Assembly (NCBI RefSeq): GCF_000024185.1
Contig: NC_013790.1
Coordinates: 2,169,001 to 2,233,000, forward strand
Direction: 5' to 3'
Length of the DNA stretch: 64,000 bases
Origin: Methanobrevibacter ruminantium M1
GTDB taxonomy: Archaea > Methanobacteriota > Methanobacteria > Methanobacteriales > Methanobacteriaceae
Shown here: piece after piece, positions 19,786 to 28,690 of the stretch
Layout of the letters: the number at the start of each line of letters is the position of its first letter
Position numbering within the stretch: position 1 is the first letter of the stretch
Made by a program: the position numbers and the translations under genes
Notes under the pieces: model-generated
Told to the model about the DNA's origin: nothing
Databases searched by the model: none
The model's input: only the letters and a program-made list of their open reading frames with translations

Positions 19786-19905
19786 AAACCGTACTACTTA
19801 TTCAGCAGCTTAAAAGAAACTCATTTAAACCACAACTACTTATTCAACGGCTTAAAAGAAACTCATTTAAACCATAACTACTTATTCAATGGCTTAAAAG
19901 AAACA
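19786..19905. repeat. 42-bp tandem repeat built on the zinc-finger gene 3' end
   Basis: Units start at about 19786, 19827 and 19869. Each contains CTACTTATTCA, a variable triplet and GCTTAAAAGAAAC. The third unit is the real 3' end of the neighbouring gene (SFKPLNK then TAG at 19878-19880). The other two are copies lying downstream of the stop. Confidence 0.85.
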
Positions 19906-20510
19906 ATAAATTTACTTAAATCATAATCGAAATGATTGAATTTAACAGGTTTTGCATAAACTCTCTTAATTACTCTTGCTTTTGCATAACCTTTAGTAGT
20001 CTTTCTCTCTTCAGTCTTTATCACATGAACTCTTGCCACATACTTGTCAATTTTAATAATGTCATCTACCGCTATCTTAAAGTCACGGTCTGTTTCGCAT
20101 TTGAATGAAGCGACCTTTCCATGAAGGTCAATTGAAACACCAAAACGTGCAGGAATCTCTTCAGAAGATGCCCAAATAGTCTTTACTTCACTGGCAATAG
20201 CTTTTTGAACACGCTTTTCATCTGGAAGCTCTAAGGAAGTGATCTTCACTTCTCCAAGTTCAGACATCAAAAAATCTCCAACACGAAGTTCTTCATCAGG
20301 ATACAAGTCAATTGACACCTTATGGGTGTCTTCATGCTCGCTGATAATCAATCTGAATGGTTTTGGCTTATCTTGAGTTAATCTTTCCTTATATACAGAG
20401 CCGCATTCGCCACACTTAAGTAAAAGCTCGCGAATTTCCTTAGATTTAGCGTCGATTAGTTTATTTTTTAATACGATTGCATCATCAGACCCACAAACTG
20501 GACATACCAT
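19878..20510 (-). CDS. HVO_0476-type zinc-finger protein
   Basis: 210 residues of a conserved archaeal family (COG1326). An N-terminal zinc ribbon has Cys3, Cys6, Cys33 and Cys36 (CPVC and CGEC). The rest is a mixed beta-rich domain with EDTHKVSIDLYPDEELRVGD and a C-terminal basic KRVYAKPVKF segment. The function is unknown; nucleic acid or nucleotide binding is plausible from the ribbon and basic end. It follows an AGGAGGTAAGATT site. It lies upstream of mtaB on the same strand, but the spacer is filled with tail repeats. Confidence 0.8.
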   Translation of the reverse strand: MVCPVCGSDDAIVLKNKLIDAKSKEIRELLLKCGECGSVYKERLTQDKPKPFRLIISEHEDTHKVSIDLYPDEELRVGDFLMSELGEVKITSLELPDEKRVQKAIASEVKTIWASSEEIPARFGVSIDLHGKVASFKCETDRDFKIAVDDIIKIDKYVARVHVIKTEERKTTKGYAKARVIKRVYAKPVKFNHFDYDLSKFIVSFKPLNK

Positions 20511-20707
20511 AATCTTACCTCCTTTATAATCATTGTTAAAATCAGAATAAATATTCTTTTAGAAAAATAAAATTTTTTAAAACTTATTGTTAAAATTAGA
20601 TAAAATATTTTAAAGAAATAAAATTTTTAAAAAATTTATTAAAATAAGTAAATTTTAATTATTATATTAATTTAGATTAAGTTTAATATAAACTTATTGT
20701 TTAAATG

Positions 20708-20850
20708 AAGTTTCTAAATTTTAAAAATGAAAAATCATAAACTTAAAAATGAAATTTCTAAACTTAAAAATGAAATTTCTAAACTTAAAAATGAAAAATC
20801 ATAAACTTAAAAATGAAAAATCATAAACTTGAAAAATCAAATTTCTAAAT
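20708..20850. repeat. 21-22-bp tandem repeat, six to seven units
   Basis: Units of the type TCTAAACTTAAAAATGAAATT or TCATAAACTTAAAAATGAAAAA alternate irregularly. The array lies in the 527-bp spacer upstream of the zinc-finger gene and downstream of hacB. Nothing else was found in that spacer. Confidence 0.8.
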
Positions 20851-21037
20851 TTAAGATAAGGAAATTTCAAATTTTAAAAATTTAAAAAATTGAATAAAAA
20901 AATTAAAAATAATTGAAAAATGATAAGAAAAAAATAAAATCAAAATGACGTGCCTAAAATTAAACATATCTTAATGTAAACTAAAGAAGAAAATCAACAA
21001 ATTAATTTAATTAATCGAAGAATTAATTTAAACAAAC

Positions 21038-21523
21038 TTATTCTTTAGTTTTAAGATAATGTTTAACTAGACCACCATCAGATAATATATTTACCATGAA
21101 TTCTTTAAAAGCTTGGAATTCAACTTTAGTGTCTTTAGTCTCATTGATGATAATTCCATTTTCCAAATCAACTGAAACAATATCACCATCATCTGCTTCA
21201 ATGTCTGCAACAACAACAGGAAGTCCTATGTTGATTGCATTTCTATAGAAGATACGGGCAAATGACTTTGCAATTATGACATCAACTCCTGCTGCCTTGA
21301 TGGCTACTGGAGCTTGCTCTCTAGAGGAACCACATCCGAAGTTTTCACCAGCTAGAATGACATCTCCCTTTTCAACGTTTTTTGTAAAATCAGGTCTTTC
21401 CCCTTCAAGGACATGAAGGGCTAAGTCATTAGGATTGAATGTTCTTAAGTATCTTCCAGGGATAATTACATCAGTGTCAATGTTATCTCCAAAATTCCAA
21501 ACTTTTCCTTTAATTTCAGCCAT
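21038..21523 (-). CDS. hacB: Homoaconitase small subunit
   Basis: Small subunit of an aconitase-family hydro-lyase, 161 residues. Methanogens have two such subunits, one for leucine synthesis and one for the 2-oxosuberate route to coenzyme B. The substrate loop here reads YLRT (25-28), which in methanogen homoaconitase selects homocitrate-type substrates, while leucine-type isopropylmalate isomerases carry a YLVY-like loop. The GCGSSREQAP motif (about 65-74) is intact. The ATG at 21523 has a TAGTGA site 5 nt upstream; a GTG at 21532 is less likely. The large subunit is not in the window. mptG lies upstream on the same strand. Confidence 0.85.
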   Translation of the reverse strand: MAEIKGKVWNFGDNIDTDVIIPGRYLRTFNPNDLALHVLEGERPDFTKNVEKGDVILAGENFGCGSSREQAPVAIKAAGVDVIIAKSFARIFYRNAINIGLPVVVADIEADDGDIVSVDLENGIIINETKDTKVEFQAFKEFMVNILSDGGLVKHYLKTKE

Positions 21524-21657
21524 AGTATTCACTACAATTATAAAATATTAAAAAAATAAAAAGTTTGCCTTTTAAAAAAGGCAAAAGAAATTAAATAAAC
21601 AAATAAATTAATAAATTAATAAATCAAAGAGATCACATCAATTAATTAATTATTTAA

Positions 21658-22638
21658 TTATTTTTCTAAAACATAACCGTGGTTTTGAGCTTTTACAACT
21701 TTTACACGGTCTTCACCTACGATCTCACCTGCTGCTTTAACTATGTCTTTATTGTTCTTATCAAAGACAGTGTAAAGGGTAGGACCGAATGAACTGATAC
21801 CAGTACCATAAGCACCGGCTTCATCAATCGCTTCCATAGTAGGCAAGAAACTAGCATCCAAACTGTGTTCAAGCTTATTGAAACCAACTTTTTGAAGCTC
21901 CTTGATTGCCCAACCAAAGTTGACAATGTCCTTTTCAAGCAAGAAAGGAAGAAGGTTCATTAGAATCAAGTGGGAAACTTGTTCAACCTCTGTTTTTGGA
22001 ATAGGACAATAGGTTTGGAAAACATTTACTTCCTGTTGGTCATGCATATGCTCTTTAACTTCCGGAAGTGCAAGCAAAATATCCCATTCTTCAGGGAAAT
22101 CGTACCTTGCTATTAATGTAGCAGGTTTTGCCTTTGAAGCGGAAGATGGCAAGAATCCAGGTTTTTCCTCTAAGCTGTGTCCACCGTCAACAATGAAACC
22201 ACCTAAGTCGTGGGCAAAAGTTCCGATACCAGAGGTTCCTCCTCTGCCTACCATTGTACTTAATTCCCTGCTGGTATATTTTTGACCAACAGTCTCAGTC
22301 ATCAAGTGAGCGGTACAGACTGAAATTTGAGTTCCAGAGCCTAATCCAGAGTGAGGAGGATATGCTTCTAAAACCTTAAAGTGGAATCCTGATTCAATAT
22401 CACAAAGTTCTGCTATCTTTTCAGCAGCTTTTGGAATCTTTTCAATACATTCTTCCCTTGAATCTTCAGAAATAGAATCTGCAAACTCTAAAGTGTATCC
22501 TTTTTCATTTGTTTCTTCACTTTGCAATACAAATTGAGGGTCTTTAAGTGCAAGACCTATACCACCATCAATTCTCTTATAAGATCCATTTAAATCAATT
22601 AAAGACATATGGAGTCTTGAAGGTGCTCTAATAATCAT
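21658..22638 (-). CDS. mptG: Beta-ribofuranosylaminobenzene 5'-phosphate synthase
   Basis: Condenses 4-hydroxybenzoate or 4-aminobenzoate with phosphoribosyl pyrophosphate, the committed step of the tetrahydromethanopterin side arm. About 326 residues with a GHMP kinase-like fold. It starts MIIRAPSRLHMSLIDLNG. The GHMP glycine-rich motif PPHSGLGSGTQ is near 93-103, and a second GRGGTSGIGTFAHDLGGFIVDGG block near 127-149 is characteristic. The ATG at 22638 is preferred to the upstream TTG, because a GGATGG site fits only the ATG. It is followed by hacB, another methanogen cofactor gene. Confidence 0.93.
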   Translation of the reverse strand: MIIRAPSRLHMSLIDLNGSYKRIDGGIGLALKDPQFVLQSEETNEKGYTLEFADSISEDSREECIEKIPKAAEKIAELCDIESGFHFKVLEAYPPHSGLGSGTQISVCTAHLMTETVGQKYTSRELSTMVGRGGTSGIGTFAHDLGGFIVDGGHSLEEKPGFLPSSASKAKPATLIARYDFPEEWDILLALPEVKEHMHDQQEVNVFQTYCPIPKTEVEQVSHLILMNLLPFLLEKDIVNFGWAIKELQKVGFNKLEHSLDASFLPTMEAIDEAGAYGTGISSFGPTLYTVFDKNNKDIVKAAGEIVGEDRVKVVKAQNHGYVLEK

Positions 22639-22883
22639 TTTTAACAACCATCCGTTAATTTTTAAAAATCTAAATTATAAAAATTCCTAAAAAAAAATTT
22701 TTATAAAATATAAATATGAATATTTTTTTAAATTCATTAGCACTATATTAAACAAATGTCTAATGATAGTCAACATATTTAAATGTCCATATATAATTTA
22801 TTAAAATAAGTATTTATATTTATTGTAAAAATTGCTATTGAAAAAAGAGTTAAAGGAATTTGTGATAATATATTAAAGAAAAA

Positions 22884-22990
22884 TGTTAAAATTAAGTAAA
22901 AAAAATAGTTAAAAATTAACTAAAAAAATAGTTAAAAATTAAGTAAAAAAAATAGTTAAAAATTAACTAAAAAAATAGTTAAAAAAATTA
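22884..22990. repeat. 23-24-bp AT-rich tandem repeat with alternating units
   Basis: AGTTAAAAATTAACTAAAAAAAT and AGTTAAAAATTAAGTAAAAAAAAT alternate, four units in all. The array lies just beyond the 3' end of the tetraether synthase-like gene. Confidence 0.75.
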
Positions 22991-23059
22991 CTAAAAAAAA
23001 TTAAAAAGAAGAATGGATAGAAATAAAAATTTTAATCAAACTTTTTCTAAAAGTTTGAA

Positions 23060-24589
23060 CTAATCAGCATCTTCCTCTTCTTCTCCAGTCTTATCATTAA
23101 ATTCAGTCATTTTCTGATTTAATGGAGTGGAGAACTCATCTTCTATTCCTTGCCTATAGATGGAGTTCATAGTACAGAATGGGATAACCCTTCCGTCTGG
23201 AACTGCATAGTGAATAACACAGTCCTTAACTCTGTCTGTGTCAAAGTTAAAAGGATCCATAAAGTGCATGCAAGAAATAAGCAATGAATTAATGTGGAAT
23301 TCACCTAAAGCATCATAAGACTGGGTTTTGAAGATGTCCAATAATATTCTCTTCATATCCAATCCTGTAGGAGCTTCATCCTCATTTAAAACCTTAGGAA
23401 GGTTTTTAGCAGCGCTAGCCAATACTCTTGATTTTATAGCAAATCCACCATCCTCTAACTTTTCAGTATATTTATTGAGGAATGTTAGGAACTTATCAAT
23501 ATCCATGAAACGTGTAATAGGAATGATCTTATCATTATCCATAAATATATAGGTTGCTGAACCACAGTGCTGGTGGCAGTTTAGAGTTACTGGTGGCTCT
23601 TCATTTCTTAAAGCACCGATGAATTTTGATACTGGCTGAACAGAAGTTGCAGAATAGAAATCGTCCTTTGATATTTGGCCGTCTGTCTGCTCCTCAACCA
23701 AATTCAAGAAGTCAGGGATTGTGATTCTTTGCTCTTCCACCTGGTCAGATGGAGTCCTTCCAGAGAATGAGACTGGCTGGAAGTTTACGCCGTGAATAAT
23801 GTCAATGTTTTGAATTGCAAATCTGATGATGTCTCCCACCTGTTGGTCATTTACTCCTTTAACAACAGTAGGTACAATTACAACACCTAATCCGACCTCT
23901 CTACATTTTTCAATGGCTTCCAATTTGACATCCAAGAGGTTTTTGTTTCTTGCTACAAGATAAGGCTCTTCAGTGACACCGTCAAATTGCAAGTAAACAG
24001 TGTTTAATCCTGCATCCTTTAATTCTTGAGCATAGCCTTCCTTCTTAGCAATTCTAATACCATTTGTAGCAATTTGAGTATGTGAAAATCCTTCTTCCCT
24101 TGCCATTCTAATCAAGTCAGGCAAGTCTTTTCTTACAGTAGGCTCCCCGCCAGCGTATTGAATCGCAGGGGTAGGAACAGGCTTTTCTCCTCTTAAGTTT
24201 CTAAGCATCTGACGAATCTCTTCTTGAGTAGGCTCAAAGAGCTTTTTAGAGGTTGCTGCATTTGCAAAACAGATAGGACATTTTAGATTACATCTGTTTG
24301 TAACGTCAATCAATCCTAAAACAGTGTAGGATTCATGTTCAGAACAGATACCACAGTTTTGAGGACATTTTGCAACCTTATTAACCATAGGGTTTTCTAA
24401 ATCCTGAGTGATTGAATCAACTTGGTCAACCCTGTCATATAACTCTGCATCACTCCAATAAGTATTTTTAAAGACACCATGTTCTGGACATTCCTTTTCA
24501 ATCCAGACCTTTCCATCCTCTTGGTAAACCTCAGCTTCTAAAGGCTTAAGGCAGTGAGGACATAAACTAGTTGTTTTCTTAATGAACAT
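23060..24589 (-). CDS. Tetraether lipid synthase-like radical SAM protein
   Basis: 509 residues with three Cys-rich sites: an N-terminal rubredoxin-like site (Cys10, Cys13, Cys34), a middle site Cys75, Cys79, Cys82, and the radical SAM motif Cys100, Cys104, Cys107 (CNLKCPICFAN). A C-terminal region has more Cys and His (LNCHQHCGSATYIF). This arrangement matches the Tes/MJ0619 family, which joins phytanyl chains into biphytanyl tetraether lipids. A related paralog group was earlier linked to methanopterin methylation, so Tes is the best call but not certain. It ends in an acidic EEEEDAD tail. A GGTGG site precedes the ATG. carS, another lipid gene, is about 1.1 kb away. Confidence 0.75.
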   Translation of the reverse strand: MFIKKTTSLCPHCLKPLEAEVYQEDGKVWIEKECPEHGVFKNTYWSDAELYDRVDQVDSITQDLENPMVNKVAKCPQNCGICSEHESYTVLGLIDVTNRCNLKCPICFANAATSKKLFEPTQEEIRQMLRNLRGEKPVPTPAIQYAGGEPTVRKDLPDLIRMAREEGFSHTQIATNGIRIAKKEGYAQELKDAGLNTVYLQFDGVTEEPYLVARNKNLLDVKLEAIEKCREVGLGVVIVPTVVKGVNDQQVGDIIRFAIQNIDIIHGVNFQPVSFSGRTPSDQVEEQRITIPDFLNLVEEQTDGQISKDDFYSATSVQPVSKFIGALRNEEPPVTLNCHQHCGSATYIFMDNDKIIPITRFMDIDKFLTFLNKYTEKLEDGGFAIKSRVLASAAKNLPKVLNEDEAPTGLDMKRILLDIFKTQSYDALGEFHINSLLISCMHFMDPFNFDTDRVKDCVIHYAVPDGRVIPFCTMNSIYRQGIEDEFSTPLNQKMTEFNDKTGEEEEDAD

Positions 24590-24900
24590 TTTACCACCGA
24601 TAAATCATAGAAATAATATTAATTAAACACAATATATCAAAATAATATCATTTTAAAAATTAATTTTCTTATTAGAAAAAAACTTTAATAAAAAAGTAAT
24701 TCTCTAAATTAGAAATAAATAACAAAATTTTAATCTAAAAAATTAAACTCAACAAATAAAAAAATCCCAATGCATGAATTTTTTTGAGTAATATATTATA
24801 CTAATATAACTATTAATTTTATATTATTTAAAACATTTGTATAAAATAGATAAAAATCAATGGGAATTCTAAATTTAGAAAAGTATTTTTCTTGATTTTA
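24590..24900. other. Upstream region of the tetraether synthase-like gene
   Basis: About 310 bp with no gene. A minus-strand TATA candidate (ATATTATACTAATATAAC on the plus strand near 24790) is present but far from the start codon. Confidence 0.35.
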
Positions 24901-25009
24901 AAAAAAGATGATAATGAGAAAAATCTCAATAGATAAACAAAGAGAGTAATAGTAAAAAAAAGATGATAATGAGAAAAATCTCAATAGATAAACAAAGAGA
25001 GTAATAGAA
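24901..25009. repeat. 55-bp direct duplication containing a hairpin
   Basis: Two almost identical units, offset 55 bp, start at 24901 and 24955. Each contains TGAGA-AAAA-TCTCA, a 5-bp stem. The pair lies between two divergent genes, about 120 bp before the small hypothetical gene. Confidence 0.85.
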
Positions 25010-25131
25010 ATATATAAAAAACAGTTAAAATATAAATAGAGTATATAAAGTTAAGTATCTATCCTTTAAATATAAAAAATGCTATTTAACTTTGAGCAAT
25101 ATAAAAATAAATAATCTTAAATTGGGATAAT

Positions 25132-25434
25132 ATGAAATTAAGTGAATGGATTATAATAAATAAGATACCGAACAATAAGATCTTGACTATTCTCGAAGAA
25201 TATGAAAATATTGAAGCAATTGAGTTTAACGACCCTGAAGATGTAAAAGCGGAAGTGGAAGAGCATGGGCTTCGATATGTTGCCCATAAGTATGGAGTCA
25301 ATGAAAAAGCGCTAAAGGAATATGGCTGGAGATTTAAAAAACGAGACGCCAAAGGCAAAAAACGAGAGGAAACTCCTATTATAAAAACAGATGAACAAAA
25401 ACCATTGGTAGATATCTTTGGTGATGAAGAGTAG
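25132..25434 (+). CDS. Hypothetical protein
   Basis: A 100-residue protein I do not recognise. It is charged, with no membrane segment or signal peptide. The middle (LRYVAHKYGVNEKALKEYGWRFKKR, about 46-71) could form a helix-turn-helix-like pair of helices followed by a basic patch. The N terminus is predicted helical and acidic. The C terminus is a short disordered tail ending PLVDIFGDEE. A weak GGGATAAT site precedes the ATG. Codon use and clean flanks suggest a real gene. DNA binding is a guess only. Confidence 0.6.
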   Translation: MKLSEWIIINKIPNNKILTILEEYENIEAIEFNDPEDVKAEVEEHGLRYVAHKYGVNEKALKEYGWRFKKRDAKGKKREETPIIKTDEQKPLVDIFGDEE

Positions 25435-25488
25435 ATAATAGACCTAATTTAAGATTATTTGAGTATTGGAATAAAAACAAAACATGAA

Positions 25489-25619
25489 TTTTAAAAAATA
25501 CTGCTAAAGCATTAAATCAAAAAAGAGCAAAGAACACTAATTTTAAAAAGAGCAGATTAAAGCATTAAATCAAAAAAAGAGTATAAAACACTAATTTTAA
25601 AAAGAGCAGATTAAAGCAT
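25489..25619. repeat. 53-bp direct repeat
   Basis: TAAAGCATTAAATCAAAAA occurs at about 25505 and 25558, with a third partial copy near 25612. CACTAATTTTAAAAAGAGCAG lies between copies. It fills the spacer between two converging genes. Confidence 0.75.
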
Positions 25620-25646
25620 AGCCAAAAATAAAAATTTTGGTCAAGG

Positions 25647-25669
25647 TTTTTTGGCCGAAGGCCAAAAAA
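25647..25669. terminator. Bidirectional terminator between converging genes
   Basis: TTTTTTGGCC and GGCCAAAAAA form a perfect 10-bp stem with a 3-nt loop. It lies just after the carS stop codon and can end transcripts from either side. Confidence 0.85.
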
Positions 25670-25676
25670 GCTTGAA

Positions 25677-26252
25677 TTAATACCAAACATCCTTAATTCC
25701 AAGCAAATATGCTATAGTATTACTACTTAAATGAAGTAAAATACTAAGCAGACAAATTATAATAAAAAAGCTCCAACTTATTCTAACAACTAAAAGGCTA
25801 AATATAAGGGCTCCAAGAACAAAATCTAATTGATCCATTATCGGAGCAGGCTGGCCACTTTGAAGATTCATTCTCCTTTTTATGAAACTTCCAACTGCAT
25901 CACCGAATAAAGCGCCGAATGCCATTAAGAATCCTAATATAAGACCAGAGAATAGGCTTCCATAAACATGGAGATCGATGACTCCTCCAGTTAAAGTGCT
26001 TAAATCACCATAGTACATTCCGACTATGCCTAAAACCACACCAACAAGAGTTCCAATAATGGTTCCATTAATGCAACCTTTCCATGTTACTCCGTTTCCA
26101 ATTATTCTATTCCCATCTCGGTAATTCGCTCCGCCATCAATTGGAGTTCCCCCTCCAAAAGCAAGACCACTTAAGTTAGCCACATAAGCAGGTAGCATAA
26201 AATAAACAGCTCCTAAGATGGAAATCAATAAATTCATAAGTTCTAATGCCAT
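25677..26252 (-). CDS. carS: CDP-archaeol synthase
   Basis: An integral membrane enzyme that transfers CMP from CTP to digeranylgeranylglyceryl phosphate, activating archaeal lipids for head-group attachment (DUF46/CarS family). 191 residues with about five hydrophobic segments. The family motifs are intact: GGTPIDGGANYRDGNRIIGNG (about 34-54), a cytosolic loop with WKG, and FGDAVGSFIKRRMNLQSGQPAPIMDQLDFVLG (about 115-146), which binds the nucleotide and metal. A GAGG site lies before the ATG. With the tetraether synthase-like gene it makes a loose lipid neighbourhood. Confidence 0.92.
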   Translation of the reverse strand: MALELMNLLISILGAVYFMLPAYVANLSGLAFGGGTPIDGGANYRDGNRIIGNGVTWKGCINGTIIGTLVGVVLGIVGMYYGDLSTLTGGVIDLHVYGSLFSGLILGFLMAFGALFGDAVGSFIKRRMNLQSGQPAPIMDQLDFVLGALIFSLLVVRISWSFFIIICLLSILLHLSSNTIAYLLGIKDVWY

Positions 26253-26446
26253 TATTTGCCTCGATAAATAAATTTAGTTTTTTTTTAATATTATTTTAAA
26301 AAATCTATTTGAAAAAAACTGTTATACTAATAAAATTTTTAACACATAATAATTTATAACTAATTATAAATAAATTTAGTGTTTTTTTAAATTATTTTAA
26401 AAAGAAATTGGAATAATAGAAAAAATAGAAATATAGGCATGAAGAG
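26253..26446. other. Upstream region of carS
   Basis: About 190 bp before the tandem array; no gene. TTTAGTTTTTTTTTAATATTATTTTAAAAA at 26274-26303 recurs in similar form near 26370-26400. Confidence 0.4.
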
Positions 26447-26655
26447 AAAAAAAGGCTTATAGAAAAATTGAATAAATGAATAAAATAAATTAAAATGAAA
26501 AAAAGGCTTATAGAAAAATTGAATAAAATGAATAAAATAAATTAAAATGAAAAAAAGGCTTATAGAAAAATTGAATAAATGAATAAAATAAATTAAAATG
26601 AAAAAAAGGCTTATAGAAAAATTGAATAAAATGAATAAAATAAATTAAAATGAAA
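26447..26655. repeat. 51-53-bp tandem repeat with alternating A-B-A-B units
   Basis: Four units each begin with AAAAAAGGCTTATAGAAAAAT. Units 1 and 3 have AATAAATGAA, units 2 and 4 have AATAAAATGAA. The alternation shows that a two-unit block was duplicated. The array lies directly downstream of the HxxE protein gene. Confidence 0.9.
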
Positions 26656-26683
26656 AAAAAGAAAAATGATTAAATAAGCCTAA

Positions 26684-27373
26684 TTATTTTTTCAATCGGT
26701 TATAAGTAGCATTAACTAACTGATAAGACTTATAAAATGCATTTACCTTACCATCAACTTCAGGAATCTCATAAACGAATACCCTTGTGCCAGCATCAAC
26801 AATTGGCTTATCCACTTTTAAAATGGATGTGCTTGTAGTAGGTTGAGATTTATTCCTAGTGTAATGATTGAAGCCAATATCTTTAGTAACCTTTTTAGCC
26901 AGCTTTACAGAAGCATTATCCATAACAGGAGTTGCTATATAATATGCCTCACCATAGCCTGGCTCATGGTCATGTCCAATGATTACAACATCAAAGTCCT
27001 CTTTTTTAACATCTTTTACAACATAATCATGAACTAAAGATTCTCCATTGGCACGGCCTTTCGTAAAGTCTTCAGGATCTTTCGTTACATTAACAATATA
27101 ATTTACAATCTTCACATCAGGATGTAAAAACGCAAAGGCCTTTGAAACATATGGCAATACATATTGATGAAGCTTTTCCCTTGAATGCATGCCTGAAACA
27201 ATTCCGATTGTCACATTAGGGTCATTAGAATGACCATATGTAACCTTATACACCACACCAAGATTATTTTCACCAATCTTTTCAGAATGTCCATCAGAAT
27301 AGATGAAAACACCAAGTATAGCCAATGCAATGACAATCAATATGATTGTAACAATTTTAAATATCTTTCCCAT
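26684..27373 (-). CDS. Membrane-anchored protein with HxxE zinc-like motif
   Basis: 229 residues. A signal anchor at about 5-25 is followed by an extracellular domain. Motifs: GIVSGMHSREKLHQYVLP with His63 and Glu66 (an HxxE pair as in M14 carboxypeptidases and aspartoacylase-like enzymes), GRANGESLVHDYV (about 107-118), and IIGHDHEPGYGEAYYI with His134 and His136. The order HxxE, Arg, His resembles an M14-type zinc site, but the domain is shorter than a typical carboxypeptidase. I therefore call only the motif. A role in the cell wall or extracellular peptide cutting is possible. Confidence 0.6.
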   Translation of the reverse strand: MGKIFKIVTIILIVIALAILGVFIYSDGHSEKIGENNLGVVYKVTYGHSNDPNVTIGIVSGMHSREKLHQYVLPYVSKAFAFLHPDVKIVNYIVNVTKDPEDFTKGRANGESLVHDYVVKDVKKEDFDVVIIGHDHEPGYGEAYYIATPVMDNASVKLAKKVTKDIGFNHYTRNKSQPTTSTSILKVDKPIVDAGTRVFVYEIPEVDGKVNAFYKSYQLVNATYNRLKK

Positions 27374-27492
27374 AATATCAACATTTATATATATGTATTA
27401 TTATCTAATATACTTTTTCAAAAATAGGGCAATTATCTAATTTTTCAAAAAGAACCTCATTTAAAGAGAGATTGGAAAAAACAAAATAAGAA

Positions 27493-28515
27493 CTATTTTA
27501 GATAATTCTTCATCATGATTGCTGTACCGATAGCTGGAGCAACAGTACACTCATCATCAGTGTAATAATCTCCCATGGACTTAACTTCAAGACCAAGGAG
27601 TCGAGCTGCCTCAGCACATAAAATATCCTTGCCCAAACCAGTCACAACAACTTTAGTTAATCCTTCCCTATCTGAAACATCTTTAAGGCCTGAAGCAATC
27701 TGCTTGACCTGTTCCTTATGAATATAATCGGCAATTTCTAAAATATCCTCTTTAGATAGGATATCCAAGTCTGCACATAGGATTCTTGATATTCTTCTTG
27801 CAGAGTCTTCCTTTGACTTGCCTGCACCGTCACAGGTAGCGCAAGTGAAATCATCTTCAGAGATTAGGCCTAAAACATTATAGACATCTGCAGTTGAAGC
27901 AAATAGCTCGGAAGCTACCCTATATTGGTTTCCATTCAGTGGAACTGAATCGACAAAGCTTGTAAGATTGGTTCTTAATGTGCCTGTATAGACAAGCTCT
28001 CCAGTTGCTGAGCGTTCAAAATCGGTTCTGCCCTTAGCACATTCACGCCCATCCTTGATTGGGATAATGTCTGTGGTTGTGCTTCCTGTATCTACAAATA
28101 TGCAGTCCTTTTCAATTTCAGCAATGATTTGAGAGGTTGCAATCCAGTTTGCAGCTGCAACTTCAATAGGGTTTTGTACAAGTTCTGCAAGAGATAGGAC
28201 TTTATCAACGCCAATATAAGCAACAGGACATTCAAATAGCTTTTCACAAGTGGTTGCAATATCCAAGACACCTTCAGTCTTTGTTTCAAATGCATCCACA
28301 AGCTCTGCAGTCATGGATATTCCAACTGCATCGATTTCTTCTAGGGGACATATCTTTTCTATTAAGTCAATTAAAACATTTCCAAGTCGGTTATTGTCTG
28401 ACCACATAGGAAGATACTCGAAATCTGTTTTGATTTCCTTAATTTCATCATTTTCAAAATCAATAATTGCTAAGTCAGTGTTTGCACCACCGATGTCAAA
28501 TCCTGCTACTTTCAC
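27493..28515 (-). CDS. mfnF: Methanofuran biosynthesis protein MfnF
   Basis: Member of the hydantoinase/ASKHA-related group often named H4MPT-linked C1 transfer pathway protein; characterised members join the furan phosphate ester to gamma-glutamyltyramine in methanofuran synthesis. 340 residues. Nucleotide-binding-type loops: GFDIGGANTD (5-14) and FVDTGSTTTDIIPI (about 140-153). A CATCDGAG motif near 224-231 is typical. The last third ends VVTGLGKDILCAEAARLLG. It lies directly downstream of mfnD, the gene for an earlier step of the same pathway, which supports the call. Confidence 0.88.
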   Translation of the reverse strand: MKVAGFDIGGANTDLAIIDFENDEIKEIKTDFEYLPMWSDNNRLGNVLIDLIEKICPLEEIDAVGISMTAELVDAFETKTEGVLDIATTCEKLFECPVAYIGVDKVLSLAELVQNPIEVAAANWIATSQIIAEIEKDCIFVDTGSTTTDIIPIKDGRECAKGRTDFERSATGELVYTGTLRTNLTSFVDSVPLNGNQYRVASELFASTADVYNVLGLISEDDFTCATCDGAGKSKEDSARRISRILCADLDILSKEDILEIADYIHKEQVKQIASGLKDVSDREGLTKVVVTGLGKDILCAEAARLLGLEVKSMGDYYTDDECTVAPAIGTAIMMKNYLK

Positions 28516-28583
28516 TCTATCACCAAAAATTAAAAGAAATAATATTATAATTTTATTTTTTATTTATTAATTTAGATGAATTT

Positions 28584-28690
28584 ATTGCTTATTCATATAT
28601 TTCAATGAATATAATAACTATTCACCAGTTTAATGAATATTAATAGCCATTCATCTATTTCAATGCATCTTTATAACTATTCACCAATTT
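28584..28690. repeat. 29-30-bp tandem repeat built on the mfnD 3' end
   Basis: Units start at about 28603, 28632 and 28661, with a partial one before. Pattern CAATGAATATAATAACTATT followed by CACCAGTTT. The last unit contains the final mfnD codons (KIGE) and the TAG at 28677-28679. Confidence 0.75.
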
